A DNA stretch of 64,000 nucleotides from Fistulifera solaris (GCA_030295235.1 AP026153.1:1-64000), one strand, 5' to 3'. Numbered from the stretch's first letter, positions 24,252 through 36,985 are shown. The notes: generated by a model not told the origin, from the letters alone. Translations and numbers: made by a program.

Positions 24252-25294
24252 TTATTTCCCAGTACTGGTCGGGCCCGAGGGAGCCTCCCCCTTAAGAACT
24301 GAATTGGGGAGAACCTCAATGGAATCATCGCACTCGGGCAAACACTGGCCTGCTCCACAGCAAGTCGAAGCGCATCTCGTTCCCTCGGGGCAGTCGGAAT
24401 TCGACGAGCAATCCACGAGTCCCTCGCAAAGGACATTGGGCCAGCAGAAGGGGGCGCCTTCGGCATCAACGTCGCAGACGCAGAAATTGGTTCCCGAGCA
24501 CAAGGGGGAGAGTGAAGTCGTCGCACTGCCAATCCTCCGCATTTGCATCGCACACGCACGAACCGTTGTCAATGGAGTAGCAACCGAAAATCGGATCGCA
24601 AAAGTCGTCGGTGCAGGGATTGAAGTCGTCGCACGTCAACGGAGTGCAAGCGGCGCACTTCACACCGGGAACTTGTTCACCGGGGTCGGTTCCGTCTTTC
24701 AAGACGCAGTGAGGGTAGTTTCGTGGGCACTTGGAAGAAAGAGAAATACAACAATGAACCGTGAGTCGGACAATATTCTTTTCTTTTAAAGACCGACAAC
24801 AACCAACAACTTACCCCGACATCCATCTCAAAGTAGCTTGTATCGACGCAATCGGCAATGCAGTTGGTACCTGGCTTTCGTAAAGCCGGTTCCGAGCCGT
24901 CGTCATTGACACAAATGGGTGCGTCAGGGGGACATCCATCATCAAAAGTGTTTGCGTCGATAGTGTCGGGGATCGAGTTCACACAAGTAGCACAAGCTGT
25001 CCCCTCCACGTTGGCTGCCAACGGGCGTGAGCCGACGCAAACTCGGAAGTCGAAATCGCAACCCTCGTCAGGGTCAACCTGCCAGAAGCGGTTGGGCTGC
25101 TGCGAGTTGATGCACAAAGCACAATGATGTCCGCGGTTGCCACCGACCACCTGAGCCCCGTTGCGGGTTACACAGACGGGAAAATCTTCGGTGCATCGTT
25201 GGTCGATTACCCCCTTGCCGAGATCGCGGCAGCTGGTTTGAGCACCAACAGGTCCTGCAAATAGGAAAGAAAAGAGAATGGAAGAGAGGCGCAT
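24252..25294 (-). CDS. CR7: secreted cysteine-rich protein
   Basis: About 318 residues in exons 25294-24815 and 24729-24252 (85-bp phase-0 intron starting GTAAGTTGTTG). Signal peptide MRLSSILFSFLFAGPVGAQ. Modules RCTEDFPVCV, DEGCDFDFRVCV and DDGCPPDAPICV; exon 2 adds CPRNYPHCV, CDDFNPCTDDFCDPIFGC, CVCDVDAEGAPFCW and SNSDCPEGTRCASTCCGAG. One surplus base in the run 24504-24508 shifts the last third (exon 2 is 478 nt). It is closest to CR4 and CR5. A leader intron (25362-25295) abuts the ATG. Function unknown. Confidence 0.85.
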
Positions 25295-25362
25295 CTTTAA
25301 AGCCACGCGAGTTAGTATTGTTAGTGAGGATACATTGGACCATAATCTATTTGATGGCTTAC
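25295..25362 (-). other. Leader intron of CR7 ending at the start codon
   Basis: Donor CAAAG|GTAAGC at 25362, acceptor TTTAAAG|ATGCG at 25295 (minus strand), 68 bp. Confidence 0.6.
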
Positions 25363-27171
25363 CTTTGAAGCTCAACAAGGTCCACGGTTCGATGATTCTC
25401 GATCGGTTCAAATTTATGAGATCAATGATTCGGGAAAATGAGATCCGAAATATTCAGGATCTTCAGTGGGCCGCTCGTGGTGCGACGGTACAAATTCCAC
25501 GGGGCTCACTCCCATCACGCGTAGATTGGAGATTGGATACTCTTCAAAGATCTGAATCTTTCGAATGGTACAAGTAACTCTGTTTGATTGTTTTTGATTC
25601 GTGACAGCATCTTTTTGAAAAAGGGTATGGCACTTTTGTTTCGCGCTTCAGAAACACGAATGAACAGGACAACGGCTATCCACGACAACCCTGACATTGA
25701 CAAAGGAAATCAAAATTTTGAAACTCTCAAATTTATGAGCAAAAGACGCCATTTAAACTTCCGAATGGACGCAGGATCTGCATTTCGTCGATTGTCAACT
25801 TCCGAGTTCTGAATGTTGGGGTACTTCAGCGCTCGTATTTATAGAGCGGGATTAGGGATCTCTAGAATCTCGAGCTTGTGCAAGGCACGTGCTCGAGGCT
25901 CGAGAGAGTTGGCAGGAGATCAAGGAATAAGGCAAATCAAATGCCACATACTGTAAACTGTAACTGGAAGAGGACCCTCATAGCTCATAGACTAATGGTA
26001 AAAATATTGATGCGGAATGAGGCTGAGTGAGGATCTATTCTCTATTCGGAGTTTCTACTTATTTAGTCATTCTGTGGTTATGTTGCAAGTTTTAAAGCAA
26101 TATGGAGTAAACTTTAGAGTGAGGAAGAGAAGAAAGTCCGTCACTAAAGAGTTACAACCTACAAGTGTACAGTACAAGGTACAAGGTACAAGTTCCCAAT
26201 TCCCAATTTCCATGTCCAAGTCCAAGCCGAGTCGTGCTGTCGTGCTATTGCTATCCCATAATCGAGTTAAGATCTAAAGAGAGAGTCCAAGAAGGAGAAA
26301 AAAGGCTATAGTTCTACATTACTTTTTACTGTCGATTGTTTTTGTAAACTGAGGCTTATGTCCGAGCGTTCTTTTGTGTTAGAGTAAACACGAGTCACGA
26401 ATCATCAATTATTCGTGTTTAGTGGTCTCGGGTATTTTTAGTTTTTAGTCTTCACTGGAACTTGAAACGTGCAAGCATGAATCTAAACGGTGAATCTAAA
26501 CGGCTCGTGCAACGAACAAAACGTGCACACCCTGCCATTTGCCATTTTGATAAAAATCTTTCAATAGGAAAGGAAGGCTAAGCTAGACTAGCCTACCCCC
26601 GTTGATTTTAGACAAGTCTAGCCCCTAGCTAATAAAAATTACGGAGTAAGAGTTTAGCGAGAGACTTGTCTACGGTACTTGTACTCCGTATATTTTACCT
26701 AGGCCCTGTAACCTGTAACTCGTGTCTCGTACATCATGCTTTGGCCCGTTTTTCTTTCCAAATTACGAGGAAAAATGGAATGAAAATGCCAAACGTGAGC
26801 CTTGCACCTTGCCAGCTTTAGCTAAAGGGACTTCAACTAAAGGGAAGTTAAGATTTCTGGAACGTACAAAGAATTTCTGTTTGACTAAACCACCATCCAC
26901 AGAATTTACTACGTAAGGACTTAGAAAACTTCGCCCTACAGGTACTAAGAAGATAGGGCTAATCCGTCAGTGAGTACCGGTACGGTACCGGTTTTCAGCA
27001 CCTTAATGCGTCGTCGACTTCACACAGCAGCAACAAAAACAAAAATGCATCCATTTCATTCTATAACAACAGACTTTTTGATTATTCATTCTTTCTTTAT
27101 GAATGTTTTTTCTTTATGATTCTTCTTATGAGAACATGTTATGACTTTTCTGCGCTTGATTGTGCGCAAAA
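25363..27171. other. Intergenic, CR7 upstream to gene B 3' end
   Basis: About 1.8 kb without a recognisable gene. It has small local duplications (GTACAAG units at about 26168-26192, CCAATTCC units at about 26193-26208), an inverted pair TACGGAGTA/TACTCCGTA at about 26641 and 26682, and a nested GTACCGGTAC palindrome around 26975-26995. Confidence 0.5.
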
Positions 27172-30100
27172 TTACGCAAACGACTGAAATAAATCGCTTG
27201 CAGAAAAGAGATCCGTGAAGCCGTCTCCGCTTGCGATGTGTCGATTAGGAAGACAGTAATCTAAATCGGCTTCTGAGTTCACTCCCATCCACTCAACAAC
27301 TCCATTCCACACAGAATCCCAACTGGTGGTAGGTATAATGCGTCCGCGACCGATATTCAGAGGACTGGAGGCCGTAATATCCGAAGGATATTCACCCAAA
27401 ATGTTTCCTCCTTTCACATCGCCGCCCATAATCCAGTAATGACCTCCCCAAGCGTGATCGGATCCGGCTCCGCTGTTACTCGTAATCGTTCTCGCGAAAT
27501 CAGACGTGACTACGAGGGTTACCTTGTCCCAGACGTTCTTGGCTTTTAATTCTTGCACGAGAGAACGCAAGGCATCATTGAGTTCGAGCAGCTTGGTGCG
27601 CAAATTCATTTTCATTTGATCGTGATGATCCCAACCGGCAATATCCGTAAAGAAGACTTCACGATTCTTTTGACGCGCCTGGCGACTGAGAATGAATTTC
27701 GAGATCATGGCCATCTTTTCGGAACTGCTGCCAGGAATCGCTGGCCAGTGGCTTTCTAAAACCACCGAGTCGAGATGCGCTTTCATCGTGCTGGCTTCCC
27801 GAGCGCCTTTGACCATCTGTTCGGACCAGGTTTGACCGAACAAGGAACTGTGCAACTGGCTGACGGAATTGAACTCTTCAACGTGAGATTGGAGGTTGAA
27901 TGTCTCGACGCTGGGTCGGCGATCAAAGACGGTCGGACCTTTGCGACTGGCAATCACTGGTCGCGGCTTTTCGCCCCGGATCGATTCGGTTACCACAGAG
28001 GCTTTATCAATCGAGATAGAACTCGCTGCGAAGCCCCGTTCGGTCAATCGAGACACCAGGCGTCCCAAGACACCGGAGCCGCCGGCCTTGGCTTTGGGAT
28101 CTACCGCTTGTGTCGCTTTAGTCATGGCATTGTGAGCAAAGAGACCTATTTTTGTGCGAAATAGATAATCCTTGCTGTCGACACCAGCTTGGTCGATCAT
28201 TCCCGTGTTGGCAAAAAACGTCAAATCGCCCGCGTCGTACAGTTCTTTCAACAAAGTCAACTCATCGTGCAGGACGAATTGACTACATGGCTGTCCCCAT
28301 TGGGCGTCGACATCAATGAGCAGCGTCCTTTCCGCATCCGTAAACGCCAAATCGCCTCGCTCCGCGGTATACTGGTCGCGCACAGATGTCCCGGCGGCAT
28401 TGGTTCCGGTACAAGTGTGAGGAACCAACACATTGTACGAATCGTACCCTCCGTCGAGCATCAGAAAGATAACGGCCTTGTAGTCATTTTCGTTGACGGA
28501 GGATGACGGTGGAGTTTCGGGTGGAAGAACTTGATTGGTGTTTCGTGACACGGCATTTGTATGGAATTCCGGAGTGGAAAGAATGACCTCTTGGATTTGA
28601 ATTAGAGCTTGCTGTTGATTCGATTGCTTGAGCAGTTCGTCGTAGATCTCAATCATCCTATTTCTTTTGGATGTTTCTAATAACAAGCGTCCGGAGGTGA
28701 GCAAAATTGCGAGTTCATCAATGATGTCGGAAGAGGAGTCCAGTGCTAGCGAAGGTGAATACGTTAGATGACCTCGTCCGTACGTAGAATCACCTAGCAC
28801 GCGAAGTCGTTCGTTCGAATTCCGACCGATTCCGAAGCCTTCATAGGCATTGTCGAGTCCGTATTTCAACAAACTATTTAGTCCATTGGAAAGAGCCACT
28901 GCATTAGGACCGTTTACGACCATGCATTCGGGACAGACAAGTCCAGCGTTTCCCACAGGACCTACATTAAAAGAGCGATGGTGAGACGAATGCAGATCAG
29001 TTGTATTTTTGGACGGCGAAAAACCTTACCAGATGGGGTATACTCAGGTAGAAAGAAAGAGAACACATTCGGTAACTTGTGCGGTTGTTGACCAATTTTG
29101 TCTTGCAAATCCGTTCCAAGTCGAATATGGGGGTCATTTAGATCAGCTTCAAATTCAAGAGAGCGCAAAACTCGGACAAACTTGCCGATTGGCTCTAAGA
29201 TCGAACCATGCGCTGGGTCTTTGTCCAGCACTAATGAACGACTCTCCCGGTCCAGTAATAGAGCAGAAACCATGGCACCCAAGTCTCCGTAACGTCCCGA
29301 ACCGAAAGAAACGGCTTCGTTGGCTGCATCCAAGGTTTCGTATTTTCCTTGGCGGAATGCTGCTGCCATTAAAGAAACAAGACGTGGTGATGGATTTGAG
29401 ATACCGAATCGTTGACAGAAACGAATTGCCAGGAAGGGGGCGACGTTTTTGTGGTACTAAAGATGAAAGCAAATGGTTAAGACTCTCAGTTACACATGCG
29501 GGGCAAAACCAGACACGAGTTCAATAAACTTACGAAGTAGTGATCGAGTCCGGCGTCCGTCTCATAATGTGCATCACGGACTTCTGGGTAGCCGAGAGAA
29601 ATGAAATGCGGCGGGTTGCGAAATGAAAGAGGCGTGTTTCCGTTTCCTAAAGAGACTATCGAGCGGACGTTCTTTCGGTACTGTCGGATTCCGTTGTCAT
29701 CCACAACTTCGAATATGGTTGCTCCCGTGTATTGAGCGTCTTTACTGTGCATGATAACTCCACCGCCTAGGTTTGTCGCAACAAGCTGACCGTTTTCAGG
29801 GACGAATGCTCCGATGGATAATTGCTCTAGCACTTGTTCGCGTGTCGGTTTCGTTCGGAAAACAACCTCCTCGGATACACTTGTCGGACAAACACAGATA
29901 TTGTCAGAAAAATCTCTCGTACAGCCGAGATTGGCGCACGAAGTTTCATACGACTGCAAGAAGTTTTCGACGCCATTAAACCATTCAACGCGGAAATATG
30001 TCTTGGTATATTCACGGACGGTGTTTAAAATGCGATTCGGGTCGGTCACACCAGCGGCTTTGTGCACAATCGCTACTTTCCCGTCGATGTTGATCTTAGC

Positions 30101-33100
30101 CATCGGGTCGCAGCTTCGCTTTGTCCAGAATCCAAGGTTGATATCACACGTACTACAGCTCCACCAGGGATCGTCGCAGAGACCCAAGTTCATTGCCGAG
30201 CATCTTTGCCTTGCTGTTGAAAATTTCATGAGTTCGCCGTCGAATTTGACGGAGCTGACGTCTGCACGGTTCGATCCGCTACGGCAGCAGCCGACTGTTC
30301 CCGCTTCAAGTTGTGGATTGCTGCAGAAGTAACGTCCTGATATTGTTTTGAGCATTACGCCGTTCTCGTAAAAGCTTTGCTCGACACATGCCGGTCTCGT
30401 GTACTCATAGTACAAGCCAGCTTCGACTTCAATGATCCGAGGGGAGTCAACCTCACATTCTCTTCCGTTACATGTCAACGTCTCCTTTAGCTCGACCACC
30501 CCCTGATAATTGCATGTTCCGGTACTGTCGGCATTGCAAATTGCCGCAAACAGAGGAGAGGAGCTGGATAGACGCAATCGTTGAACGGAATGATCGTTGA
30601 TCCATGCTGAGTTTTGACCTAACAACCTTGGTCTGGGCACGGTCCCCAAAGACGATATTGCGCTCCTTTGCGCAAAAAGTGCCGTGATGGCAGATCGGTG
30701 CAAAGCGGGTAATGGTCTCCAACATACTGTCCATTTAGGCCCATCTGGGAAGATCAAGGGTTAGTTCCGAAAGGGTTAGGGATATTTTCCTTCGCTGGAA
30801 GCGATCGGACGTACCTTGGGAGAGTAATCCCGTTTTTGAATTTCAATGCGCATGGGGTCAATGCCATTTCTCCCCACCAGTTCGATGTTACCTCGTTTGG
30901 GCTGTCTCGTGAACCCAGTCCACATTCTGGCGTATTCGGTGATGTCATCATTTGTGTATGTTGCAATGGTAGCGCCGCTTGCATCTCTTTGAACGGTTCC
31001 ATCCTGGTTCAATTGAAACATTCCTATGGAAAAAGTTGGAGGGCCTCTCGAGAAAAGTTTTCATCGGGCCACTCGACTCTAGTAGCGCGGGACCAGGTAT
31101 AGTGAACGGACTTTTGATCATGGAAACTAAGGTTCTCAGCCATTAGCGGGCTATAAGCAATCTCCTTCAGAACGTTTCGATAACTTCCGAACGCATTGCG
31201 CACAAATATGTCATAGTAATGCTAAAGGAAAACTAGTGAGTCAAATTGTCTCTGAGGGGACACGTGGAGTCATGAACTTACCACAAAATGTTCGGTGCGA
31301 CTTCTTTGCTCAATCGAATTCGGAGTAACGACGAGAATTTGCGACAAAACCCATGCGACTTTCTGTCGGAGCTGATCATCTGCTTTCAATGCCATTTCCA
31401 ACCATATACTCGTTCTCTGTCCCTCCAAGTCGGCTAAACCAGTCGTTCTGTGCCACTCAGTTTCGGCATCGAACCCCCACGAAATATAGTGTTGCCCTTA
31501 ATCGGATTAGTTGCTACCTCAAACGGACTGCCGCAAACCAATTGCGATCCTTCCAATGCTTCGTTTAGCAATATATATTCAAATGATTCGGCAACGGCGG
31601 GATTTGCAAGAACGGAAACAGTATCACCGAATCGACCCAGTTCCGTAAGCTTTGTTTCATAATTGCTGTACCATCGGGACATTTCATGCCATGAAGGGAA
31701 GCTCAGCGTGTAATTGCCAACAATCGCAAATTGCTTAATTGGAGCCGGTCCACCTGGATGTCCGTCAACTTTCGTCCACGCGGTGAAGTCGAAAACTTGA
31801 TAATTGGAAGGATGAATATTTTTCCAGCACTGGTTACTGTTGTCTCGAACAGCAAAGTCAAAAGATAGCAAATCTGAATTTGTGCAAGCAACTCCTAAAG
31901 AAGGGAAGATAATGTCTCGTAAGAACGGATGCGTGTCGCTTGATCTCGACAAAATATCTTTGAATACGGTCAGTGTTTCGCTCCCAACTTTGGGTACATC
32001 ACACTCAGTTCCAGCTACAAGTGCCCACCGCGACGTTGATCCCGGAGAGCACGGTGGCGTGTATGGAGCATTGTCTTGGCGCAATCCAGTCACTGCATAA
32101 ATGTAGCGCTCGCTGGCCATGTGTACTTTTTCGAAGTTGGTAGTACTTAGTTCCACTGTTTCTGTGTCGAGAGTGTCTCCTGTGTTGCAGGCCGAAGACA
32201 TGTCCGAAGAAGAGAGTCGGCAAAATTGTTCATTATCGAAGCTCGGTTGGACCAAAGCGCACGTCACTTTATAATTCTCGGAGGATAGTGCCGTTGCCTG
32301 TACTAAATCGCCAGCGCCATTTTCAAGTGGTTGCGTTGGTGTATTCTCTCTTAATACAAAGCGGCTGTCATGAATCCAATATTCACCCTTGTAGGACCCA
32401 ATTACCGTAATCATATTTCCCGTGTTTGTAGGAATCGAATCGCACGAAACATCTGTCAACGGTTCGACAACCATCAGTTCTTGCGGAAAGTCGAAATTGA
32501 AGTTGTCCCATTCCACCGCGTAGTCATCCAAAGAAAGAACTGGACGATCTGGTAGCGTTGTTCCATTGAAGAAAACAGCCGGTACGCCTATGCGTTCCAC
32601 CGTATTAAACACATTCTCGCATCTGCTTGCAATCCTTAGTCGTAATATGGCACCGATTGAATTTGTTGGGTGTGTACACAACTGGTATTGACCATCGACG
32701 AACTCTCGGCCACTGACACTTGCAGCTGTCAGCTTGGTCGTTCTCACAAGTGTTCGCTTTTGCCCATTGACGAGAAGAAGTTTCCCTTCCGGTACCGTAC
32801 GAATTTCCACCATTGTATCTCGATCTTTATCACTAAAAGCATATTTGCGATAGCGACTTCCAACCTGACACGGGTGCGTAGTTCCTCCTTGTCCGGACGA
32901 GTAATCGAAGCGGTGATTCAATCGTTCTCGATAATACTGACGATGCGACGATGCTGGTTTTGTAAACTGCGACGATATCCACTGAACTGGGTCTTGAAAC
33001 TGCCATATCGACTCACGTGTGGGGCCGAACGTCGCTTGCTCCAAGAATCGTGCCGCTTCTACCGGGGGTGCCGGAGTAGCCCGTTCGAACGCTACTACCT

Positions 33101-33629
33101 CGTAGCGATACGATCCATACTGGGCACGGGTTTCGGCAGTAACAGCAGGAAGTTTGGTCGTACATTGAGTACTCTGACAATCAATTTTCAAGGAAGCGTA
33201 GGGGCCTCGATACGTTTCCCACGGATTTCCGTCATACGATCGTGCCACGGGGACTCGTACGCCCGTTTCCGCGACAAGCCAAAGAGAGCAGAGTGCCGAG
33301 TAGGTGGCGCGTGGTTGAATGATCGGAAGAATGAGTGTCATCGTCTCGTTGAAATTCGTGAGGGCTTTTGCTTCGTTCGGCACGCACTGAATTTGCGTGC
33401 GTTGAATCGGGGCAGTAGCGCATGAACCGCACAAATGATTGCTCCTCTGACGCCTGGCAACGAAAGGAGATAAAACACAAACATCTGTGTTGGTGTTCAA
33501 ATCGCACATGGCGAATCGATTCATTCGCGAAAACCTTCGAGGCTTGCCACAAAGTTGCGAGCATCCTTGTGCTGAGCCGCCCAGGAACCTTGTTGCCAGG
33601 ACGATAAGCAATAATATTCTAGTTATCAT
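27172..33629 (-). CDS. Gene B: divergent secreted DUF1800 / cytochrome b5-like / DUF1501 fusion
   Basis: About 2,060 residues in five exons: 33629-31282, 31221-30815, 30744-29534, 29456-29030, 28961-27172. Start 33629 gives signal peptide MITRILLLIVLATRFLGGSA. Domains follow gene A: AARFLEQATFGP; b5-like insert with HPGG (His codon 31760-31758) and a second His 24 residues later (31688-31686); DUF1800 core NFSREALQL; a Cys-rich WWSCSTCDINLGFWT insert; then DUF1501 with VIFLMLDGGYDSYN, SDFARTITSNSGAGSDHAWGGH and MGGDVKGG. It differs from A, C, D and E in having an extra N-terminal Cys segment (about 70 residues), no intron after the first 800 nt, and private introns before HYYDIF and inside TPSG|PVG. 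Single-base deficits against paralogues lie at 31474-31478, 31030-31034 and 30644-30647; exon lengths agree. It is the oldest-looking branch here. Confidence 0.88.
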
Positions 33630-34158
33630 TCTGATGATATCGTCGCGGTTTGTAAAGCGTCGACTTGTATTTTTGAAAGCACAGGTCGGCTTATTCACTT
33701 CGTTGAAAATAAATTCGTCCGAGTCCGAGATGAAAGGTTGTGTTTTGTGTTTTGCGCAAAAGAAAATGTTGCGTCAAAAATAAATCAGTGATATTTGGTT
33801 GGGACCATTGTGTACTTCTGGTTGGACTTTGCGGAGGTCTTTTCTGGTAAGTCCGCTACCTGTCACAAATCACGATAAGCTAATGTAATCCGTGTTCACT
33901 TTCCGTTGCCCTTCCTTACTATTGATTGACTACAATCATATACCAACCGGTACCCAATAACCATAGGTATTCTAGATTTACGCCTTTGGAGAACAAAGTA
34001 CACTCTAGTCGAGATAAATTGCTTCTTGGGAAATTAGAAAGTTCTTCGCCGATAGCATGTACAATATTAATGCGTATTGTTGTCCAGTACCACGTCTTGC
34101 TTTTTGCTTTTGTCAATTGTGGTCGTAAAGTTCGCATTCCTCATCTTCTCACTTCTCA
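33630..34158. other. Gene B upstream region
   Basis: Upstream flank of gene B, leading to the hAT-type element. No gene recognised; short frames only. Confidence 0.45.
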
Positions 34159-34166
34159 CTGCTCAC
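34159..34166. repeat. Target-site duplication, left copy (CTGCTCAC)
   Basis: Eight bases CTGCTCAC directly before the element's terminal CAGGCC, identical to 35564-35571 after the other end. Eight-base duplications are the hAT hallmark. Confidence 0.85.
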
Positions 34167-35563
34167 CAGGCCTCTTTATTTTGGCTTTCGTGACCAAAAT
34201 ACCAAAATAGGTTATTTTGGTCATATTTTCAATATTATTTTGGTTTATTTTAGCTTTGTACGTAGACCTACGTAGAAAATGTACCATGAAATCTCGTCAC
34301 GTAATATTACGGGTGTTGCACAATCACATCACTAATAAGATCATCGCAAACCTCACAAATTCTATAGCATGTCAAGGAGATTATCAAATTAGTTTCACTG
34401 TAAGATAGACTCCAAAGTAAAGTCTGTCATAGAACTGGATTGACTGTCTGATTTACTTATTCTTTGAAGTCCAACAAGACAAACGCAGTTCCCGCCATCG
34501 TCGTTGCAAAGCTACCATAATCCTTCAGAAGCTCCAATGCAAGGCCTGCACTTTGCAAGAAAATCTCAAACTTATCACTGATGAAGTCTCGGTTTGCATC
34601 ACTGTGCAGTTGAATTCGAAAGAAGGCAGGCATTTGGCTGCATGTCAACCAGGAGGAAACTGCTTCTCAAACTCCACGAAGTGAAGGAGACTCAACTCGT
34701 GAATCTAACGCTGCCATTTTGGAATTTCACAGTTGAAGATTTTTTCGCTTTAGTCCTTTTTTCCAAAAACACGCCGGCTTTTCTTTCTTCGTCAAATTGT
34801 TTTATTCCTCATATGTATTCTGATGTAGGCCCTCAGCGTGACTAATCAACTAGCTATCGTGCCAATGTTAGAAGCGTCGCAGGTAAAAGCTTTTGCCATC
34901 CGTGCTTGCCCTTTAGGCCTTGGGCGAAGGACTCGGGCGACGGCTTATCGCGTCCACATTAGAGAGAGAATGTGCATGTCACGCAGACAATTTTGTTGCC
35001 CTCCATGGCTGTAACTTCAAGGGTGTACGCATCCAACCACGACATTTGAAGCCATAGAATCCTTCTGCTTCTTCCTTTTTCCGGAACAATCAACCTCATG
35101 GCGGAAGATCAATTCAAAACAACTTGGAGAATAATGGCAGTCTCCCGGAAAATTTGGTGGGGGAAAATCGAGCAAGCAGGCACGAGCACGCAAGCATCCT
35201 CCAATTTCAATCTCCTGATTTCACTTAAATCATTGAAATTCTCTTCTAAACAACAGTTGTGCTATGTTCAAATAGACAAATAGATCACACTCATTTTTTG
35301 ACGTGAGAAAGGGCGCGAAGGTCGAGTGATCACGGCACGCAAAGAACTGTGTCAAAACATTCAATCGCACAGAGACATTTGCGGCGCATTAAAAAGCATA
35401 GCCATTCAATTAAAACTATTTAGAAAACAACATATGCGCTAAGCAGAAATAGTGGTCAATCACTTGACCAAAAAACCAAAATACCTTATTTTGGTCATAT
35501 TTTCAAGACTATTTTGGCGAAAAAGCTACTATTTTGGTATCTTGACCAAAATAAAGAGGCCTG
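34167..35563. mobile_element. Non-autonomous hAT-type DNA transposon, 1,397 bp
   Basis: The ends are an 18-bp perfect terminal inverted repeat, CAGGCCTCTTTATTTTGG, at 34167-34184 and its complement at 35546-35563. They are flanked by the 8-bp direct repeat CTGCTCAC. Both subterminal zones are packed with CCAAAATA/TATTTTGG words, and a roughly 40-bp block with the CATATTTTCAA core recurs in direct orientation near each end (about 34202 and 35476). The longest internal frames are about 60-80 codons without transposase motifs, so it cannot encode its own transposase. CAGG-type termini, 8-bp duplication and clustered subterminal motifs all fit hAT. The perfect duplication and terminal repeats suggest a fairly recent insertion. 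It sits between the divergently transcribed genes B and C. Confidence 0.88.
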
Positions 35564-35571
35564 CTGCTCAC
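35564..35571. repeat. Target-site duplication, right copy (CTGCTCAC)
   Basis: Identical to 34159-34166 and directly adjacent to the right terminus of the transposon. Confidence 0.85.
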
Positions 35572-36985
35572 TGCTCACTGGGCTTCTATCTTCTATAGTT
35601 ACTGGGATATCAGGCGGTCATTATTATACGTTCAGTATCGACAAGGATGAAAAAGTAAAGACCCACTTCCTGGATCCGAGTCTCGCCTGCGAGCTCCGAG
35701 TGTTTGGCGTTTGGCATTTAAAAAAAACGGCATTGCCAGGCTGAGCTGTGTGCTGAGTTGCCAAAATGCAAAAGAATTAATCGCTAGTCTAGAGAAAGCC
35801 GTACACAATGATACGAATTATAGAAGTATCGGGTATCGAATTGGTACTTGGTACCCGGCACGAAGCATGAGTGGACTTCTGCTCCACTCAACAGGATGAT
35901 CGATGAACAGCTTTTTAATACGGAGTGAATGATTAACGATGGCCACCGGCAACAAGGGCATCGACTACGCTATACACTGTCGGTTTTTAAATTATAGACA
36001 GGATACAACGCCGTCTTTTCTGCACGAAAAAATGTTTAATTTTTGAATCTCAAATTAACCTTGGAAAAACTAACACTTACTGAGACTGATCCGCTCTAGA
36101 TTGTAGTCTAGCAAACATAGTGAAGAAAATTAGTGATTTATAGAAAAGATCAGCAATCAGCAGTCGTTGATAGATTTAGCTGCGGGCGGCGAATAAAGTG
36201 AGGCGAAACGAAAAAAAAATAAGCATCGGTCCCTATGTACTGTACCTGGTACAGCATGAAAGATACGACTTCAAACACGTGGCATACAGCCCTGTTTCGT
36301 GTCCGTATTCGACTACAGTAAGATACAAACAATTAGAAACTAAGCGACATTTGATAAGTACCGGTTATCGTAGTGTTTGACCGAGCCAAAGTCATTAGGA
36401 AACTGAAAAGTCATTGTGACTTTGTCATTACAGTAGTCGGTCTTGGGTCGTGGGGCATTTGTAAGTTTATATCATTTAAACTGTTACAGGGAAGCACATA
36501 CATTTTGCTGGGACTGGTTACTTCTATGCCCTCATTCGCAAGATGACTGTTTGGTGACTTTTTGACCTTGTGACTTGAAGAATGAGGTCGGAGTACGATA
36601 CATTTTCTCCGCTACAACCTTTTGCTTTTGCGCTTGTCGCTTGGCGCATCGCTTTCTCGAACAACTTACTTGGAGATTGGTATCGCCTCGAAAAGTCTCT
36701 TGAGAAGTTTCCAGCAAGATCAAAGACGTACTCCCTTTCATTCTCAACTCGAAGTCTCAACTCGAAGGCTACTCGATTGGTCCACAAGAACTGGTTTCTG
36801 GGCTCAGTCGCGGTAAGCATACTATTGTCTTATTGATTTTTCGCGAATGCCCCTTTGTTCGAATTGATTTGCAACACATTGATCATCTCGTGCACCAATT
36901 TCATAGCACCTTGCTTTCATAATATCGCCTTCACAAGATACTTATTCATAAACGCAATCATCATAAAGCGCCCTCCTTTTCTGTC
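35572..36985. other. Gene C upstream region
   Basis: About 1.4 kb. An 84-codon plus frame (36582-36836) followed by a GTAAGC has no recognisable domain and is not called. The last 60 bp before gene C resemble the sequence before gene D (TTCATAAA.GCAATC.TCATAA), so promoter-proximal DNA was duplicated with the gene. Confidence 0.5.
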
